This document shows, in pieces, positions 48,559-57,085 of a stretch of DNA of 64,000 bases (the stretch's first letter is position 1; each line of letters starts with the position of its first letter). Location of the stretch: positions 41,027 through 105,026 of the forward strand of contig CASICJ010000025.1 in the NCBI GenBank assembly GCA_949373085.1, given 5' to 3'. The notes beneath the pieces are model-generated. The model saw nothing but the letters and a program-made list of their open reading frames with translations. It ran no database searches and was not told the DNA's origin. The position numbers were made by a program, and so were the translations under genes. The DNA is from an uncultured Verrucomicrobiales bacterium. Its GTDB lineage: Bacteria; Verrucomicrobiota; Verrucomicrobiia; Verrucomicrobiales; Akkermansiaceae.

Positions 48559-48701
48559 TTTTAGGGCTTGATTTTTATTTAGAAATCATTCCGTAGGAAG
48601 TCACAAATTAGTGTTAGAATTTTTTCAGGTTATCGATTACTCTTTTTGAATTAAATGAGCTCTTTAATAGAGTAAGTGTAGATTTTTTCCTTCGCAAATG
48701 A

Positions 48702-48926
48702 GTGGCTGGCTCGGCTCACCCGCACGCCTCACATAGTAATGAGAACTACCCGATCCAACTCGCTGGAGGCAACAAGCTTGGGTTCAAGCACGGGAACCTG
48801 CACGAATTCATCGGGGACAAGAAAGTCCTGCTGATTAATTTGTTCATTTTCATACTCAATGGCGTTGATGTTCCTGTCGAAAAGTTGGCTGATAGTCCAG
48901 GACCATTGACGGAGTTGCTGGTTTGA
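48702..48926 (+). pseudogene. C-terminal remnant of a DUF1552 family gene
   Basis: The frame ends with a recognisable DUF1552 C-terminus: S-N-E-N-Y-P-I-Q-L-A-G-G, F-K-H-G-N-L-H, then I-N-L-F-I-F-I-L-N-G-V-D-V-P-V-E-K-L-A-D-S and G-P-L-T-E-L-L-V before the stop. Family members read L-P-I-L-L-A-G-G-G-F-K-H-G-x-H, N-L-x-x-S-M-L-x-x-L-G-V-E, F-x-D-S-T-G-T-L. An in-frame TGA lies immediately upstream (48699-48701), and the other roughly 390 residues are missing. It lies between the divergent DUF1592 gene and the enolase-superfamily gene. Identification is by eye. 48559-48701 is AT-rich and probably promoter for the minus-strand gene. Confidence 0.65.
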
Positions 48927-49171
48927 CCGCTAAGGGTTCCTTGATCATTGCTTGTTCGAGAGGGAGCACTCCTAGTCAAATGAGAATCGGACTAGAGTTG
49001 CAAAGGTGGAGAGGGACTGAAGGGGGTTTTGAATTGCTGTGATACGGATGCTAATGGGTAAGTTCGTCGGTCTTGATCTGCCTGAAAATATAAAGTTGCG
49101 ATTTGAGAATTTTTAAAAATAAAACATTTCTTTCGAATTCCCCATTGAGCTTTGCTCCAATACCTAAAGGA
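48927..49171. other. Intergenic stretch without a recognisable gene
   Basis: No coding frame with family resemblance and no strong hairpin. The last 75 bases are AT-rich (including a TTTTTAAAAATAAAAC stretch) and may hold the promoter of the enolase-superfamily gene, but no clear -35/-10 pair is convincing. Confidence 0.4.
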
Positions 49172-50611
49172 ATGCATATTTCCCTAAATGATGTTACCTT
49201 CCGCACTCGCTGGATGCGAACGCGCTTTCCTTTTCGCTACGGTATTGCTGCGATGACAGAATTACCCCATGTCTTCCTTTCGGTCAAGGTGACGATAGAC
49301 GGGGAGGAGATTGTAGGCCTTGCATCTGAAGGTTTGCCTCCGAAATGGTTTACTAAAAATCCAGAAACCACATTTGAACAGGACCTCCCTAAAATGTTGC
49401 AGGCAATTGAGAAGGCGGTGGAGTTTGGGCGCGTTGTCGAGGAGTGTTCGGTTTTCGCTTGGTGGCAAAAAGTCTATAGCAAGCAAGACGCTTGGGCAGA
49501 TGAAAATGGTATACCGCCTTTACTGGCTCATCTTGGGACAAGTCTTATTGAGCGAGCTATGATCGATACGGTCTGCCGTTTTGAGGGCTCGAGTTTTGCC
49601 GAGGCGGTAGAGTCAAATGTCTTCGGGATTGATCTGGGCACAATCCACTCCGAGCTAATGGGAACGGAGCCATCAGATTGGCTAGGAAATCCAGAAAAAT
49701 CGGTAATCGCTCGTCATACCGTTGGTCTTGGTGATCCGCTGACTGCTTCAGAGATTCAAGAAGAAGATCGCGCTGACGACATGTTACCTCAAGCCTTGCT
49801 TGATGCTATCGATGCATATGGTTTAACCCATTTTAAAGTAAAAATCTGTGGGAATCTCGAGGTAGATGTTCCAAGACTCGAACGCCTCGCCGAACTTTTT
49901 ACTGAAAAAGTCCCTAGCTACCGGCTCACTCTGGATGGGAATGAGCAGTATCGTAACCTGGCGCAATTCCGAGAGCACTGGGAGGCCTATCTGGAGCGGC
50001 CCGCACTACGTGAATTTCTCTCACCTGAGCATCTCATCTTCGTCGAGCAGCCTATACATCGTGATGATGCCTTAAAGGACGTGGTGAAGGAGGGATTCGA
50101 CTCGTGGCCGGAGGCGCCGCCGATGATTATCGACGAGTCTGACGCGGAGTTGACATCTTTGCGCTGTGCTCTGGAGCTTGGTTATCGTGGGACGAGCCAC
50201 AAGAATTGCAAAGGGGTTTTCAAAGGTTTGGCCAATCGCTGTCTCGTTGAATGGTATCGTCGTGAGCGCCCGGACGAAACATGGTTGATGAGCGGTGAAG
50301 ACCTCGCTAATGTTGGGCCGGTGGCGTTACTCAATGATCTGGAAGTGATGGCAGCCTTACAAATTGGAGATATCGAGCGTAATGGTCACCACTATTTTAA
50401 AGGTTTGTCGATGTTTCCGCATTCCGTTCAGGAGAAGATGGCGACGCTTTATCCAGCGTTGTATACGATGCGAGAGGAGGGATACGCTTCACTGCAAATT
50501 CGCGATGGCCGGCTCGATTTGGAGATGCTTTCGGGATCGGGGTTTGGTTGCGCGATTGATTTTAATTTGGATGAACTCGGTCGAGCGGGTCTGCCGAATA
50601 GAGAGGATTAG
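49172..50611 (+). CDS. Enolase-superfamily (mandelate racemase/muconate lactonizing type) enzyme
   Basis: A 479-residue TIM-barrel enzyme that abstracts a proton alpha to a carboxylate. The K-x-K motif is K222/K224 (F-K-V-K-I-C-G). Metal ligands are D255 (L-D-G-N-E-Q), E292 (V-E-Q-P-I) and D321 (I-D-E-S-D), and K344 (S-H-K-N-C-K-G) is the likely second catalytic base, giving MLE-like chemistry. The substrate is unknown; context suggests an acid sugar or lactone. ATG at 49172 was chosen, preceded by AAAGGA; an in-frame TTG at 49103 lies in AT-rich DNA. Longer than the usual 370-400 residues. The alpha/beta hydrolase gene follows 10 bases downstream. Confidence 0.85.
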   Translation: MHISLNDVTFRTRWMRTRFPFRYGIAAMTELPHVFLSVKVTIDGEEIVGLASEGLPPKWFTKNPETTFEQDLPKMLQAIEKAVEFGRVVEECSVFAWWQKVYSKQDAWADENGIPPLLAHLGTSLIERAMIDTVCRFEGSSFAEAVESNVFGIDLGTIHSELMGTEPSDWLGNPEKSVIARHTVGLGDPLTASEIQEEDRADDMLPQALLDAIDAYGLTHFKVKICGNLEVDVPRLERLAELFTEKVPSYRLTLDGNEQYRNLAQFREHWEAYLERPALREFLSPEHLIFVEQPIHRDDALKDVVKEGFDSWPEAPPMIIDESDAELTSLRCALELGYRGTSHKNCKGVFKGLANRCLVEWYRRERPDETWLMSGEDLANVGPVALLNDLEVMAALQIGDIERNGHHYFKGLSMFPHSVQEKMATLYPALYTMREEGYASLQIRDGRLDLEMLSGSGFGCAIDFNLDELGRAGLPNRED

Positions 50612-50621
50612 AAACTTAGAA

Positions 50622-51698
50622 ATGAATACGAGGATTGATGTAAGTGCGCTTTCGCCTTCCACCGCCATTATTTTGGTCATCTTGATCGGATCAGGCCTTG
50701 CCAAAGAGCCGAACCACACAAAGATCGAGGGATGGCCGGAGCAGGTAAAGGAAATTAAGTATCTGGCGAGTGCCGATAAGTCCCTACAGTCGATGTTGCT
50801 GCGTGCTGCCAGCGACAAGTCCAAACGTCCATTGCTTGTTGGTCTTCACAGCTGGAGCGGAGACTACAGGCAAGCGGGAGGGGAAGTGGTTTACGCCCGA
50901 TGGTGCATCGAGAAAGACTGGCACTTCATTCATCCGAATTTCCGGGGACCGAATTGGACCGCTGATGCCTGCGGATCGAATAAGGTGGTGAAAGATATCG
51001 TGGATGCCGTTGCCTACATGAAGAGGAAGCACCAAGTGGATACCGATCGCATCTATCTGATTGGTGTCTCGGGCGGGGGGCATGCTTCGCTTTTAATGGC
51101 CGGAAGAGCGCCCGATATTTGGGCCGGGGTCTCGGCTTGGGTTCCGATATCGGACATTCAGGCCTGGTGGGAACAGAAACGAAGTGGGAGCCATTCAAAG
51201 TATGCGGATCATATTGAAAAGAGTGTTGGGGGTCGGCCCAATGAATTTGAAGGCGCGAAGCGCGAGTGCGTAAAACGTTCTCCGCTTACTTACCTTGATA
51301 AGGCTGTTGAGGTCAATTTGGACATCAATGCTGGGGTGACCGACGGTCACGCGGGTGGGAGTGTTCCGTTTACCCATTCACTTCATGCCTTTAATCGGGT
51401 GGCGGCTGAAAAAGATCGAATCTCTCGTGGATTCATCGATTCTTTCTATCGACAGCAGGCGTTGCCTGCAGGTTGTGAGGAGCCGGAACTGGATTCCCTA
51501 TATGGAAACAAGAATGTTCTGTTTCGTAAGGTATCGGAAAATACCAGGGTCACCATTTTTCAAGGAAAGCATGAAATCATCCATCATGCCGGTCTCAACT
51601 GGCTAGCTTGCCAGCGCCGGGGAAAGCCTGCGGTTTGGACGCTGGAAAACGAATACCACCTGAAGACCGAAGAAAGTGAGGCTGAGTCAGGTAAGTAG
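50622..51698 (+). CDS. Exported alpha/beta hydrolase (prolyl oligopeptidase/esterase-like)
   Basis: A 358-residue protein with an N-terminal hydrophobic signal (about 12-26). The nucleophile elbow is G-V-S-G-G-G-H (S150), and a His is in G-K-H-E-I (H317), with the acid probably the Asp in G-V-T-D-G-H near 235. It resembles the S9/acetyl-xylan-esterase type. A likely sugar-ester or peptide hydrolase acting outside the cytoplasm. The frame is open further upstream, but that part overlaps the enolase-superfamily gene; the ATG at 50622 is the natural start. Confidence 0.8.
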   Translation: MNTRIDVSALSPSTAIILVILIGSGLAKEPNHTKIEGWPEQVKEIKYLASADKSLQSMLLRAASDKSKRPLLVGLHSWSGDYRQAGGEVVYARWCIEKDWHFIHPNFRGPNWTADACGSNKVVKDIVDAVAYMKRKHQVDTDRIYLIGVSGGGHASLLMAGRAPDIWAGVSAWVPISDIQAWWEQKRSGSHSKYADHIEKSVGGRPNEFEGAKRECVKRSPLTYLDKAVEVNLDINAGVTDGHAGGSVPFTHSLHAFNRVAAEKDRISRGFIDSFYRQQALPAGCEEPELDSLYGNKNVLFRKVSENTRVTIFQGKHEIIHHAGLNWLACQRRGKPAVWTLENEYHLKTEESEAESGK

Positions 51699-51709
51699 TG
51701 ACAGAATGA

Positions 51710-52525
51710 TTACGTACCGAAGACTTTTTTGAGGAAGGCGATACTCTCGGTGGCGATTGTTTCGGGGTCGGGAGTGTAGTCGAAAACTTCGACGGAGACA
51801 TAGCCGTTGTAATCCGTTTTTCGCAAAGCTTCGACGATGGGCGGATAGTGGACCTCGCCGGTTCCGGGCCCCCGTAGATTCGGGTCGTTGGCGTGGAAGT
51901 GGGCAGTGTGAGCTTTGCTTTCTGTAATGATTGCTGGGATGGCTTTTTCTTCATCACTCATCGCTTTGACATCAAGGTGCAGACGGCACGCGGGGTGGTC
52001 AACGCGTTCGATCAGGCGGACTGTTTCAGCGGCAGTGTTGAGAAAATTAGTTTCCGCGCGAGCGAGGGGCTCCATGGCAATAGTCACTCCGAGCGGACCG
52101 GCCGTTTCGGCGATTTCATGTAGGGTTTCGGCGGCTCTGGAAGCGGCTTCGTCGTAGTTCCAACCCTCTGCCAAGTTGCGTTGTTTTGGACTGCCCCAAA
52201 CCATGATCGAACCGCCCATGGCGGCGCAGGTCCGGGCGAGATGTTGTCCGAAGGCGATGGTGTCCTTCCGCAGCAGAGGATCGTCGGTTGTCAGGTGGAG
52301 CCAAGCAGGTTTGACCAGAAGCCAGTGAAGGCCAACCACTTCAAGTCCTGCGGCGCTGGCCCTCCTGCCAAAATCGCTGGACTCTGATTCACTGATTTTT
52401 CGCGGATCTTCCTTCAGGGTGAATGGGGCAATTTCGATTCCTTGGTAACCGCTTTGGGCGATATGGGCGCAGCTGCGGTCGAAATCCCATCCCCCGTATG
52501 TCTCGTTGCAAAGTGCAAATTTCAT
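51710..52525 (-). CDS. Sugar phosphate isomerase/epimerase (xylose isomerase-like TIM barrel)
   Basis: A 271-residue AP_endonuc_2 family protein beginning M-K-F-A-L-C-N-E-T-Y. Metal-site candidates are the Glu in A-M-E-P-L (about 148), the Asp in L-H-L-D-V-K (about 183), the His residues in A-H-F-H-A-N-D (about 208-212) and the Glu in V-S-V-E-V-F-D (about 245). The family includes ketose epimerases and inosose dehydratases; it is probably a sugar isomerase. It is convergent with the hydrolase gene, 11 bases away. Confidence 0.85.
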   Translation of the reverse strand: MKFALCNETYGGWDFDRSCAHIAQSGYQGIEIAPFTLKEDPRKISESESSDFGRRASAAGLEVVGLHWLLVKPAWLHLTTDDPLLRKDTIAFGQHLARTCAAMGGSIMVWGSPKQRNLAEGWNYDEAASRAAETLHEIAETAGPLGVTIAMEPLARAETNFLNTAAETVRLIERVDHPACRLHLDVKAMSDEEKAIPAIITESKAHTAHFHANDPNLRGPGTGEVHYPPIVEALRKTDYNGYVSVEVFDYTPDPETIATESIAFLKKVFGT

Positions 52526-52590
52526 CTGACAGGAGGTTTCCTTTTCTACCCGTGAGAGTCAAGCGGACCCGCTTGGAGAATTACTCAGTG

Positions 52591-52816
52591 GGTTGGCCCT
52601 TTCCGCTAATCGTGATGAAATCCATCGCGGTGTATCTCATCGCGCACCTGATCCATGACTTCACCGAGAAGAGTATTATAATCCTCTTTGGGCAGGATTT
52701 ACTTCGCATCCTATGAGGAGAACTATGCGTTCCTCTGCGAAGGCTTGGCTGTGCTTTTGGTTTTCTGGTTGATTCTATCTAGAATATAACGCGGAAAGAT
52801 CTTCCTTCGCATTTGA
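52591..52816 (+). pseudogene. C-terminal remnant of an HGSNAT/COG4299-like acyltransferase
   Basis: One frame (52591-52716) reads G-W-P-F-P-L-I-V-M-K-S-I-A-V-Y-L-I-A-H-L-I, matching the family's F-P-L-V-V-x-G-M-N-S-I-A-x-Y-x-x-A-H-L-I helix. A second frame (52700-52816) reads G-L-A-V-L-L-V-F-W-L-I-L, then, after an internal TAA, R-G-K-I-F-L-R-I-stop, matching the family's C-terminal W-x-x-Y-R-R-K-I-F-L-R-I. So the last two membrane helices survive with one frameshift and one stop codon. The rest of the gene is gone. The rest of the gap 52526-52908 shows nothing else. Identification by eye. Confidence 0.6.
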
Positions 52817-52908
52817 TAATACGCGTGGTTGAAAGTGTCCGCGGTTTCACTTTTCTGCTAAGATTGCCCAGGGTAAGGAGTATCCTTTACAACAATTTCA
52901 GAAGAATC

Positions 52909-54126
52909 ATGAAAAATATTTTAAGTAAGAAGGGAGCCGCGTTGACGATGGCTACCACAATTGTGTCGATCAGCAGTCCGGCTGAAGCTGCCGAGAAGTT
53001 AAAAGTATTCATTCTTGCAGGCCAATCAAATATGGTAGGACATGCTAATCCTCATACCGCTGCAACTCTTTATAACTCTAATGATACTCGAGACAAAGGG
53101 TTGGCCAAATTAGCCTTCCAGGAAGGAAGCGGGATTTCTAAAGAGAAGCTTGATGCGCAGTTATCCCAGGCAAGGAAGCTCGATGAACTCAGTGGTGGGA
53201 TCTCGTTTGATAAGGTCAAGAAGATGGATGATGGTCCTGAGAAAATGGCTCTTGAAGCGAAGGTTAAAAAACTCAAAGACGCACATGAAGCTTACAAGAG
53301 CAAAGTGACTTCGGCATGTGTGGTCTCGGATCAGGTCTACATCAATGCGATTGCCGACGGTAATAAAAGGTCAGGTAAGCTCGGAGTGGGTTATGGGGGT
53401 GGCGGAAAGAAGATCGGGCCTGAATTCGGTTTTGGGCTTTCAATGGCTCAAAAAATAAAAGGGCCGATTTTGATTATCAAAACTTCATGGGGAGGTAAGT
53501 CGATCAACTACAATTTTCGCCCGCCTTCCGCTGGTCCTTACCAGCTAAATGAAAAGGAGAAATCTGGAGGGAAGGCCGACGAAATCAAAAAGAATGCAGG
53601 GCTCAATTATCGTATGATGAATGAGTCGATCCGAAGCGTTCTCAGTAATCTTAAGGAAAACCACCCGGCCTATGATGCTGATGCGGGTTACGAGATTGCG
53701 GGTTTTGTCTGGTTCCAGGGATACAACGATCAGTTTTCACCCGAGTTTCGCGGCAACTACAAAAACAACATGATTTCTTTCATTAAGGATGTGCGTCAGG
53801 AATACAAGGTGCCCAAGATGCCATTCGTCATTGGAGTCCTCGGAACGGGAAGGACTGCTGAGAAGGTGGGTGAGAATGCGGTTTCCCTCGGTCAACGGGA
53901 GGCTGCCAAAGCTCCCGAATTCAAAGGTAATGTGGCGTCGGTTGAGAGCTACCAAGACTACTCAAACTTCTCCCATGAGATCTTCAGTAAAGGCTGGCCA
54001 AAGCATTACCACGAATGGGACACCGTCGGCAGTGATCGCCCGTATCACTATCTTGGAAGTGGAGCTTTCTTTGTGAGACTTGGAGATTCCTTCGCTAATG
54101 CAATGGCTAATTTGATGGTAAAATAA
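52909..54126 (+). CDS. Exported sialate O-acetylesterase-like SGNH hydrolase
   Basis: A 405-residue protein with a signal peptide (about 1-28, ending A-E-A-A). The catalytic-Ser block is F-I-L-A-G-Q-S-N-M (S40), and block III G-F-V-W-F-Q-G-Y-N-D near 265. A long helical, Lys-rich insertion lies after the first block (about 55-130). The C-terminal H-Y-L-G-S-G-A-F block provides the usual His. The ATG at 52909 puts the signal at the N-terminus; the open frame runs on upstream, but it overlaps the acyltransferase remnant. Followed after 12 bases by the truncated sulfatase. Confidence 0.82.
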   Translation: MKNILSKKGAALTMATTIVSISSPAEAAEKLKVFILAGQSNMVGHANPHTAATLYNSNDTRDKGLAKLAFQEGSGISKEKLDAQLSQARKLDELSGGISFDKVKKMDDGPEKMALEAKVKKLKDAHEAYKSKVTSACVVSDQVYINAIADGNKRSGKLGVGYGGGGKKIGPEFGFGLSMAQKIKGPILIIKTSWGGKSINYNFRPPSAGPYQLNEKEKSGGKADEIKKNAGLNYRMMNESIRSVLSNLKENHPAYDADAGYEIAGFVWFQGYNDQFSPEFRGNYKNNMISFIKDVRQEYKVPKMPFVIGVLGTGRTAEKVGENAVSLGQREAAKAPEFKGNVASVESYQDYSNFSHEIFSKGWPKHYHEWDTVGSDRPYHYLGSGAFFVRLGDSFANAMANLMVK

Positions 54127-54138
54127 ATCTGAGATCCC

Positions 54139-54675
54139 ATGAAATTCCTACTTTCTTTTATTCCAAAGACATTACTGATCTTTGGAACTTTGGGATTCGT
54201 TAAAGCTGCTGAGAAACCGAATATCGTGATCGTCTTTACTGACGACGAAGGATACGGCGATCTCGCGTGTTATGGCAGCAAAAAGAATAGGACTCCGCGT
54301 CTTGACCAGCTCGCTAAGGAAGGGACTCGTTTTACTTCGTTCTATTCCCAGACGGTTTGCGGACCATCCCGTTCGGCACTTTTGACCGGGCGCCAACCGC
54401 TACGCAGTTAAGGTTGGGGGATGCCAGCCTCTGAGATCACTTGGGCGGAATTGATTCGAAAGGTGGGCTATCAAACCGTTTGCATCGGAAAGTGGGATGT
54501 CTCAAATCGCAAGGCTATTGTCGACCGCATGCCAAACGCGCAGGGGTTTAACTACTACTTCGGGCCATTGGGTGCGAACGATGGCGGCAGAGTTAAATTC
54601 CATGAGAATAATGAGCCGGCCAATACAAGCCGTGAGTGGTGTTTCAATTTTGGGTCACGAATTAAAATCGTTTAG
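54139..54675 (+). pseudogene. Truncated sulfatase
   Basis: Signal peptide (about 1-24), then [17 protein letters not shown] (metal-site D35, D36), and the sulfatase signature C-G-P-S-R (C74, the formylglycine position) with L-L-T-G-R. An in-frame TAA at 54409-54411 follows; the same frame then continues M-P-A-S-E-I-T-W-A-E-L and C-I-G-K-W-D, still sulfatase-like, to a second stop at 54673-54675. Only about 180 of the usual 450-550 residues are covered and the metal- and substrate-binding C-terminal half is missing. Certainly non-functional. It adjoins an SGNH esterase, so it was probably part of a sulfated-sugar locus. Confidence 0.88.
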
Positions 54676-54752
54676 AGTTTTGGGTTCGGTTAATAAAAGC
54701 GAGGCTGGACAAAGTAAAAAAGGTGCGATTAGCCTAGGTCCGATCAATTATT

Positions 54753-55889
54753 TTAATTAGCACCGGCGGGATATTTATCGTGGAGTCTGTCCCAGTAGGA
54801 GGACCAGTATTTATCGTAGTAATCGAGCCCCGCCTTCTTAATGTGTTCGAGTTCCTTTACAACTGGGGCCTTGGCGGGGTTGTAGCCCTTGAGGTGGTTC
54901 TTTCCGGCCCGCTTTCGCGGTGAGACAAAACGCCATTCACTCTCGCCTAAGACATCAGCGCAGAGTTTTGCAAGGGCTGGATCGTATGCTTTGAGTTGTT
55001 CACGTGTTCGGATATGGTTGTGATCATGATCCATTGTCCGGTTTGTATTATACCAACATTGAACCCCTTCGGCGAAATACTCACCGCGATTTTTCCCAGC
55101 GTAGCATGATTTATCTCCTCCAAAAATGATAAGGACCTTGTCGTTTTCAGTCACCATAACACTGGATTGAGTAATTTTTCCGTTTACGAGAATGTTGCCG
55201 CAATCGAGGCATTTTTTGAGAAGTTTTCGTGGCTGGTTTGGAAAAGATTTGGCGAGAGCATCGAGAAGTAGAACCGGTTTGCTGCCTTTGATTCTCCGAA
55301 AGCGCTGAGCGGCTCGTCCGTCATTCCAACGACCTTTTGCTTTTGATGTTTCGAAGGCTGCCGTCCAATCGTCTTTCAATTTCTCATCGAATCCTGCACC
55401 ATGAATGACATGTCCAAACTCGTGAATTAGGATACTTTCGATCTGCATTCCACCCTCGTATTCCATTACGTCTTCTTCGGCAAAAAGAACCACAAAACGA
55501 TCCTTTTTCTTGGTTAGAAATCCCCGTTGTCGCCAGTTGTAAAAATCGAGTTCTTCTCCTTTTTTATTTGATTTAAATTGAGGGAGATCGGAGGTGAGTT
55601 CATCATGAGCAACGAGAAGACATAGGACTTTAGCCTCTTTAATTCGCTGAGAAATTTTTGGTTTGAGGTCGCGCATCATACGATCAAAAAGATACGCAGT
55701 TTCTAAATGAGTGGTGTCGGAAACCTTTTCTGATGTCGCCACAAGGATTTCCTGTACCATTGTCGTTTTATTATAGAATTTTGGGTCGAGGTCATATTCT
55801 TCGGAAAGGGTATTACTGAGAGGTTTCACCTCATGTGCAAAAAGGCCAAAAGGAAGGAGAGTGATTAGAATGGAAACAAAGATTTTCAT
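54753..55889 (-). CDS. Secreted zincin metalloprotease-like protein
   Basis: A 378-residue protein with a signal peptide (about 1-18, ending L-F-A). Zinc motif H-E-F-G-H (H156, E157, H160), with the third ligand probably E270 or E274 in R-G-E-Y-F-A-E-G-V-Q. The H-E-F-G-H...E-x-F-A-E-G pattern recalls the anthrax-lethal-factor-like (ATLF) zincins and related bacterial families. Cysteines in C-L-D-C-G near 227-230 and C-Y near 262. The frame is open upstream but the ATG at 55889 puts the signal at the start. Substrate unknown. Confidence 0.78.
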   Translation of the reverse strand: MKIFVSILITLLPFGLFAHEVKPLSNTLSEEYDLDPKFYNKTTMVQEILVATSEKVSDTTHLETAYLFDRMMRDLKPKISQRIKEAKVLCLLVAHDELTSDLPQFKSNKKGEELDFYNWRQRGFLTKKKDRFVVLFAEEDVMEYEGGMQIESILIHEFGHVIHGAGFDEKLKDDWTAAFETSKAKGRWNDGRAAQRFRRIKGSKPVLLLDALAKSFPNQPRKLLKKCLDCGNILVNGKITQSSVMVTENDKVLIIFGGDKSCYAGKNRGEYFAEGVQCWYNTNRTMDHDHNHIRTREQLKAYDPALAKLCADVLGESEWRFVSPRKRAGKNHLKGYNPAKAPVVKELEHIKKAGLDYYDKYWSSYWDRLHDKYPAGAN

Positions 55890-56040
55890 AAGGTTGAAAT
55901 TCGTCGATTTGAGTGATCCTATCGCAGAAATTTGTGATGAGTGGATTATATAATCGTGAACAAGGAAGAGCGTTGAGCAAGGTTTCAATTTCCCTTCAGC
56001 TTGTAAGAGTTTCTGTAATCTCTTCCGTCGATGGGCAGAG

Positions 56041-56511
56041 TTAATCCTTGGTCGTTGCAGAGGAGCGAGAGGGGATATTCGGGAGGCTGAAGTCACGCTT
56101 AGGAAGGCATAGATCTTTTGCGAGGCAATCGGCCTTTTTAAAATAGAGAATAAAAGTAATGACGCTTTCATCTACCATATAGTCTTCGATCGGAAGACGA
56201 GTTAGGACTGGTGCTTCATGTTCGAATTCCACAGGGATATCCTTGGAATCGAAAAGTGCGCGAGCCTTGGTGAGGATTTTGATCAACTTTCCAGCCTTGA
56301 TTCGGTGATCGAAATCGTCAGCGACCCAGATTTGTAAAATACATGAATTTTCTGAGTGTTTTCTTCCTCCGCAATCTATGAATACTTTCGAATTTGATGC
56401 AATCTCCGTAATATGAAAATGGAGAGGGGCTTGAGTTTGATCAGGTAAGGTCAGAGTGATGCCATGGTCAGGGTGAGACTCTAAAAGTTGATAGAATTCA
56501 GAGAAAGTCAT
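56041..56511 (-). CDS. DUF6428 family protein
   Basis: A 156-residue cytoplasmic protein. The family pattern shows as L-H-F-H-I-T-E-I near 27-34, F-I-D-C-G-G-R near 44-50, L-Q-I-W-V-A-D-D-F-D-H-R near 59-70, and V-E-F-E-H-E near 94-99. The family often lies beside ArsR-type regulators, though none is here; its function is unknown. A GTG nine bases upstream of the ATG at 56511 is an alternative start. Its 3' neighbour on the same strand is the zincin gene, 151 bases away. Confidence 0.75.
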   Translation of the reverse strand: MTFSEFYQLLESHPDHGITLTLPDQTQAPLHFHITEIASNSKVFIDCGGRKHSENSCILQIWVADDFDHRIKAGKLIKILTKARALFDSKDIPVEFEHEAPVLTRLPIEDYMVDESVITFILYFKKADCLAKDLCLPKRDFSLPNIPSRSSATTKD

Positions 56512-56555
56512 AAGGAACACTCTTTAGTTGGCCTTAGTAGTCTAAAAATCCAAAT

Positions 56556-56585
56556 AAAAATCCCGGAGTCCTGAGACCACGGGAT
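56556..56585 (-). terminator. Rho-independent terminator of rpsP
   Basis: On the minus strand a 6-base-pair stem ATCCCG/CGGGAT (56585-56580 with 56565-56560), with a further four pairs inside including one G-T wobble, is followed by TTTTT. It lies 32 bases after the rpsP stop. Confidence 0.85.
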
Positions 56586-56617
56586 CCTGAAAATAGTTTT
56601 AGATCAGTGGGCCAGGA

Positions 56618-56860
56618 TTAGCTAGCCGTGCGGACCTTCTTGATGATGCTCGCAACAGTACCACTCGGCTTTGCTCCAACGCCAAGCCACTTATCAGCTT
56701 TTTCAAGATCTAGAGTGTAGTTCTCACCATCGGCCATTGGATTGTATGTCCCAAGCTGCTCAATATAACGACCGTCACGACGCTTTCTGCTGTCGACAGC
56801 AACAATTTTGTAGTAAGGGCGATCCTTGGAACCTTGGCGAGTGAGTCGGAGTGCTACCAT
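56618..56860 (-). CDS. rpsP: 30S ribosomal protein S16
   Basis: 80 residues, the normal length for bacterial S16. It starts [12 protein letters not shown], includes [17 protein letters not shown] and I-E-Q-L-G-T-Y-N-P, and ends with the usual Lys-rich segment. S16 binds 16S rRNA and is needed for 30S assembly. It has its own strong terminator and is not followed by rimM, trmD or rplS, the usual companions. The upstream gap to 57085 shows no other gene. Confidence 0.96.
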   Translation of the reverse strand: MVALRLTRQGSKDRPYYKIVAVDSRKRRDGRYIEQLGTYNPMADGENYTLDLEKADKWLGVGAKPSGTVASIIKKVRTAS

Positions 56861-57085
56861 AATTTTGGTGGTGGGCGCGGAAGCTGCAGTAACTTCGCCG
56901 ATTTGCCAAGGATTTTCTGAAGGTTTTTATAGTTTAGTAATCCGCCCGAACCCTTTCTCTTGTTAGGCTATTGATTATTAAGGGATCTTGATGGATTGAG
57001 CTCCCAAATATTTTCTGAGCCGAACAATATTTTCCCACAGTATAGAATTTGCTCGAATGACGGGCCTTTTTAAGGAAGGGAACTG

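Noticed and set aside
50364..50621. Upstream extension of the alpha/beta hydrolase frame into the enolase-superfamily gene
   Set aside because: It lies in another frame of a conserved gene and precedes the signal peptide; the ATG at 50622 is the natural start.
52423..52716. Plus-strand frame of 97 codons read as an intact small membrane protein
   Set aside because: Its first part is antisense to the isomerase gene, and its last part matches the C-terminus of a much larger acyltransferase family, so it is a relic.
55890..56171. Upstream extension of the zincin frame
   Set aside because: It overlaps the DUF6428 gene and would place the signal peptide about 94 residues inside the protein.
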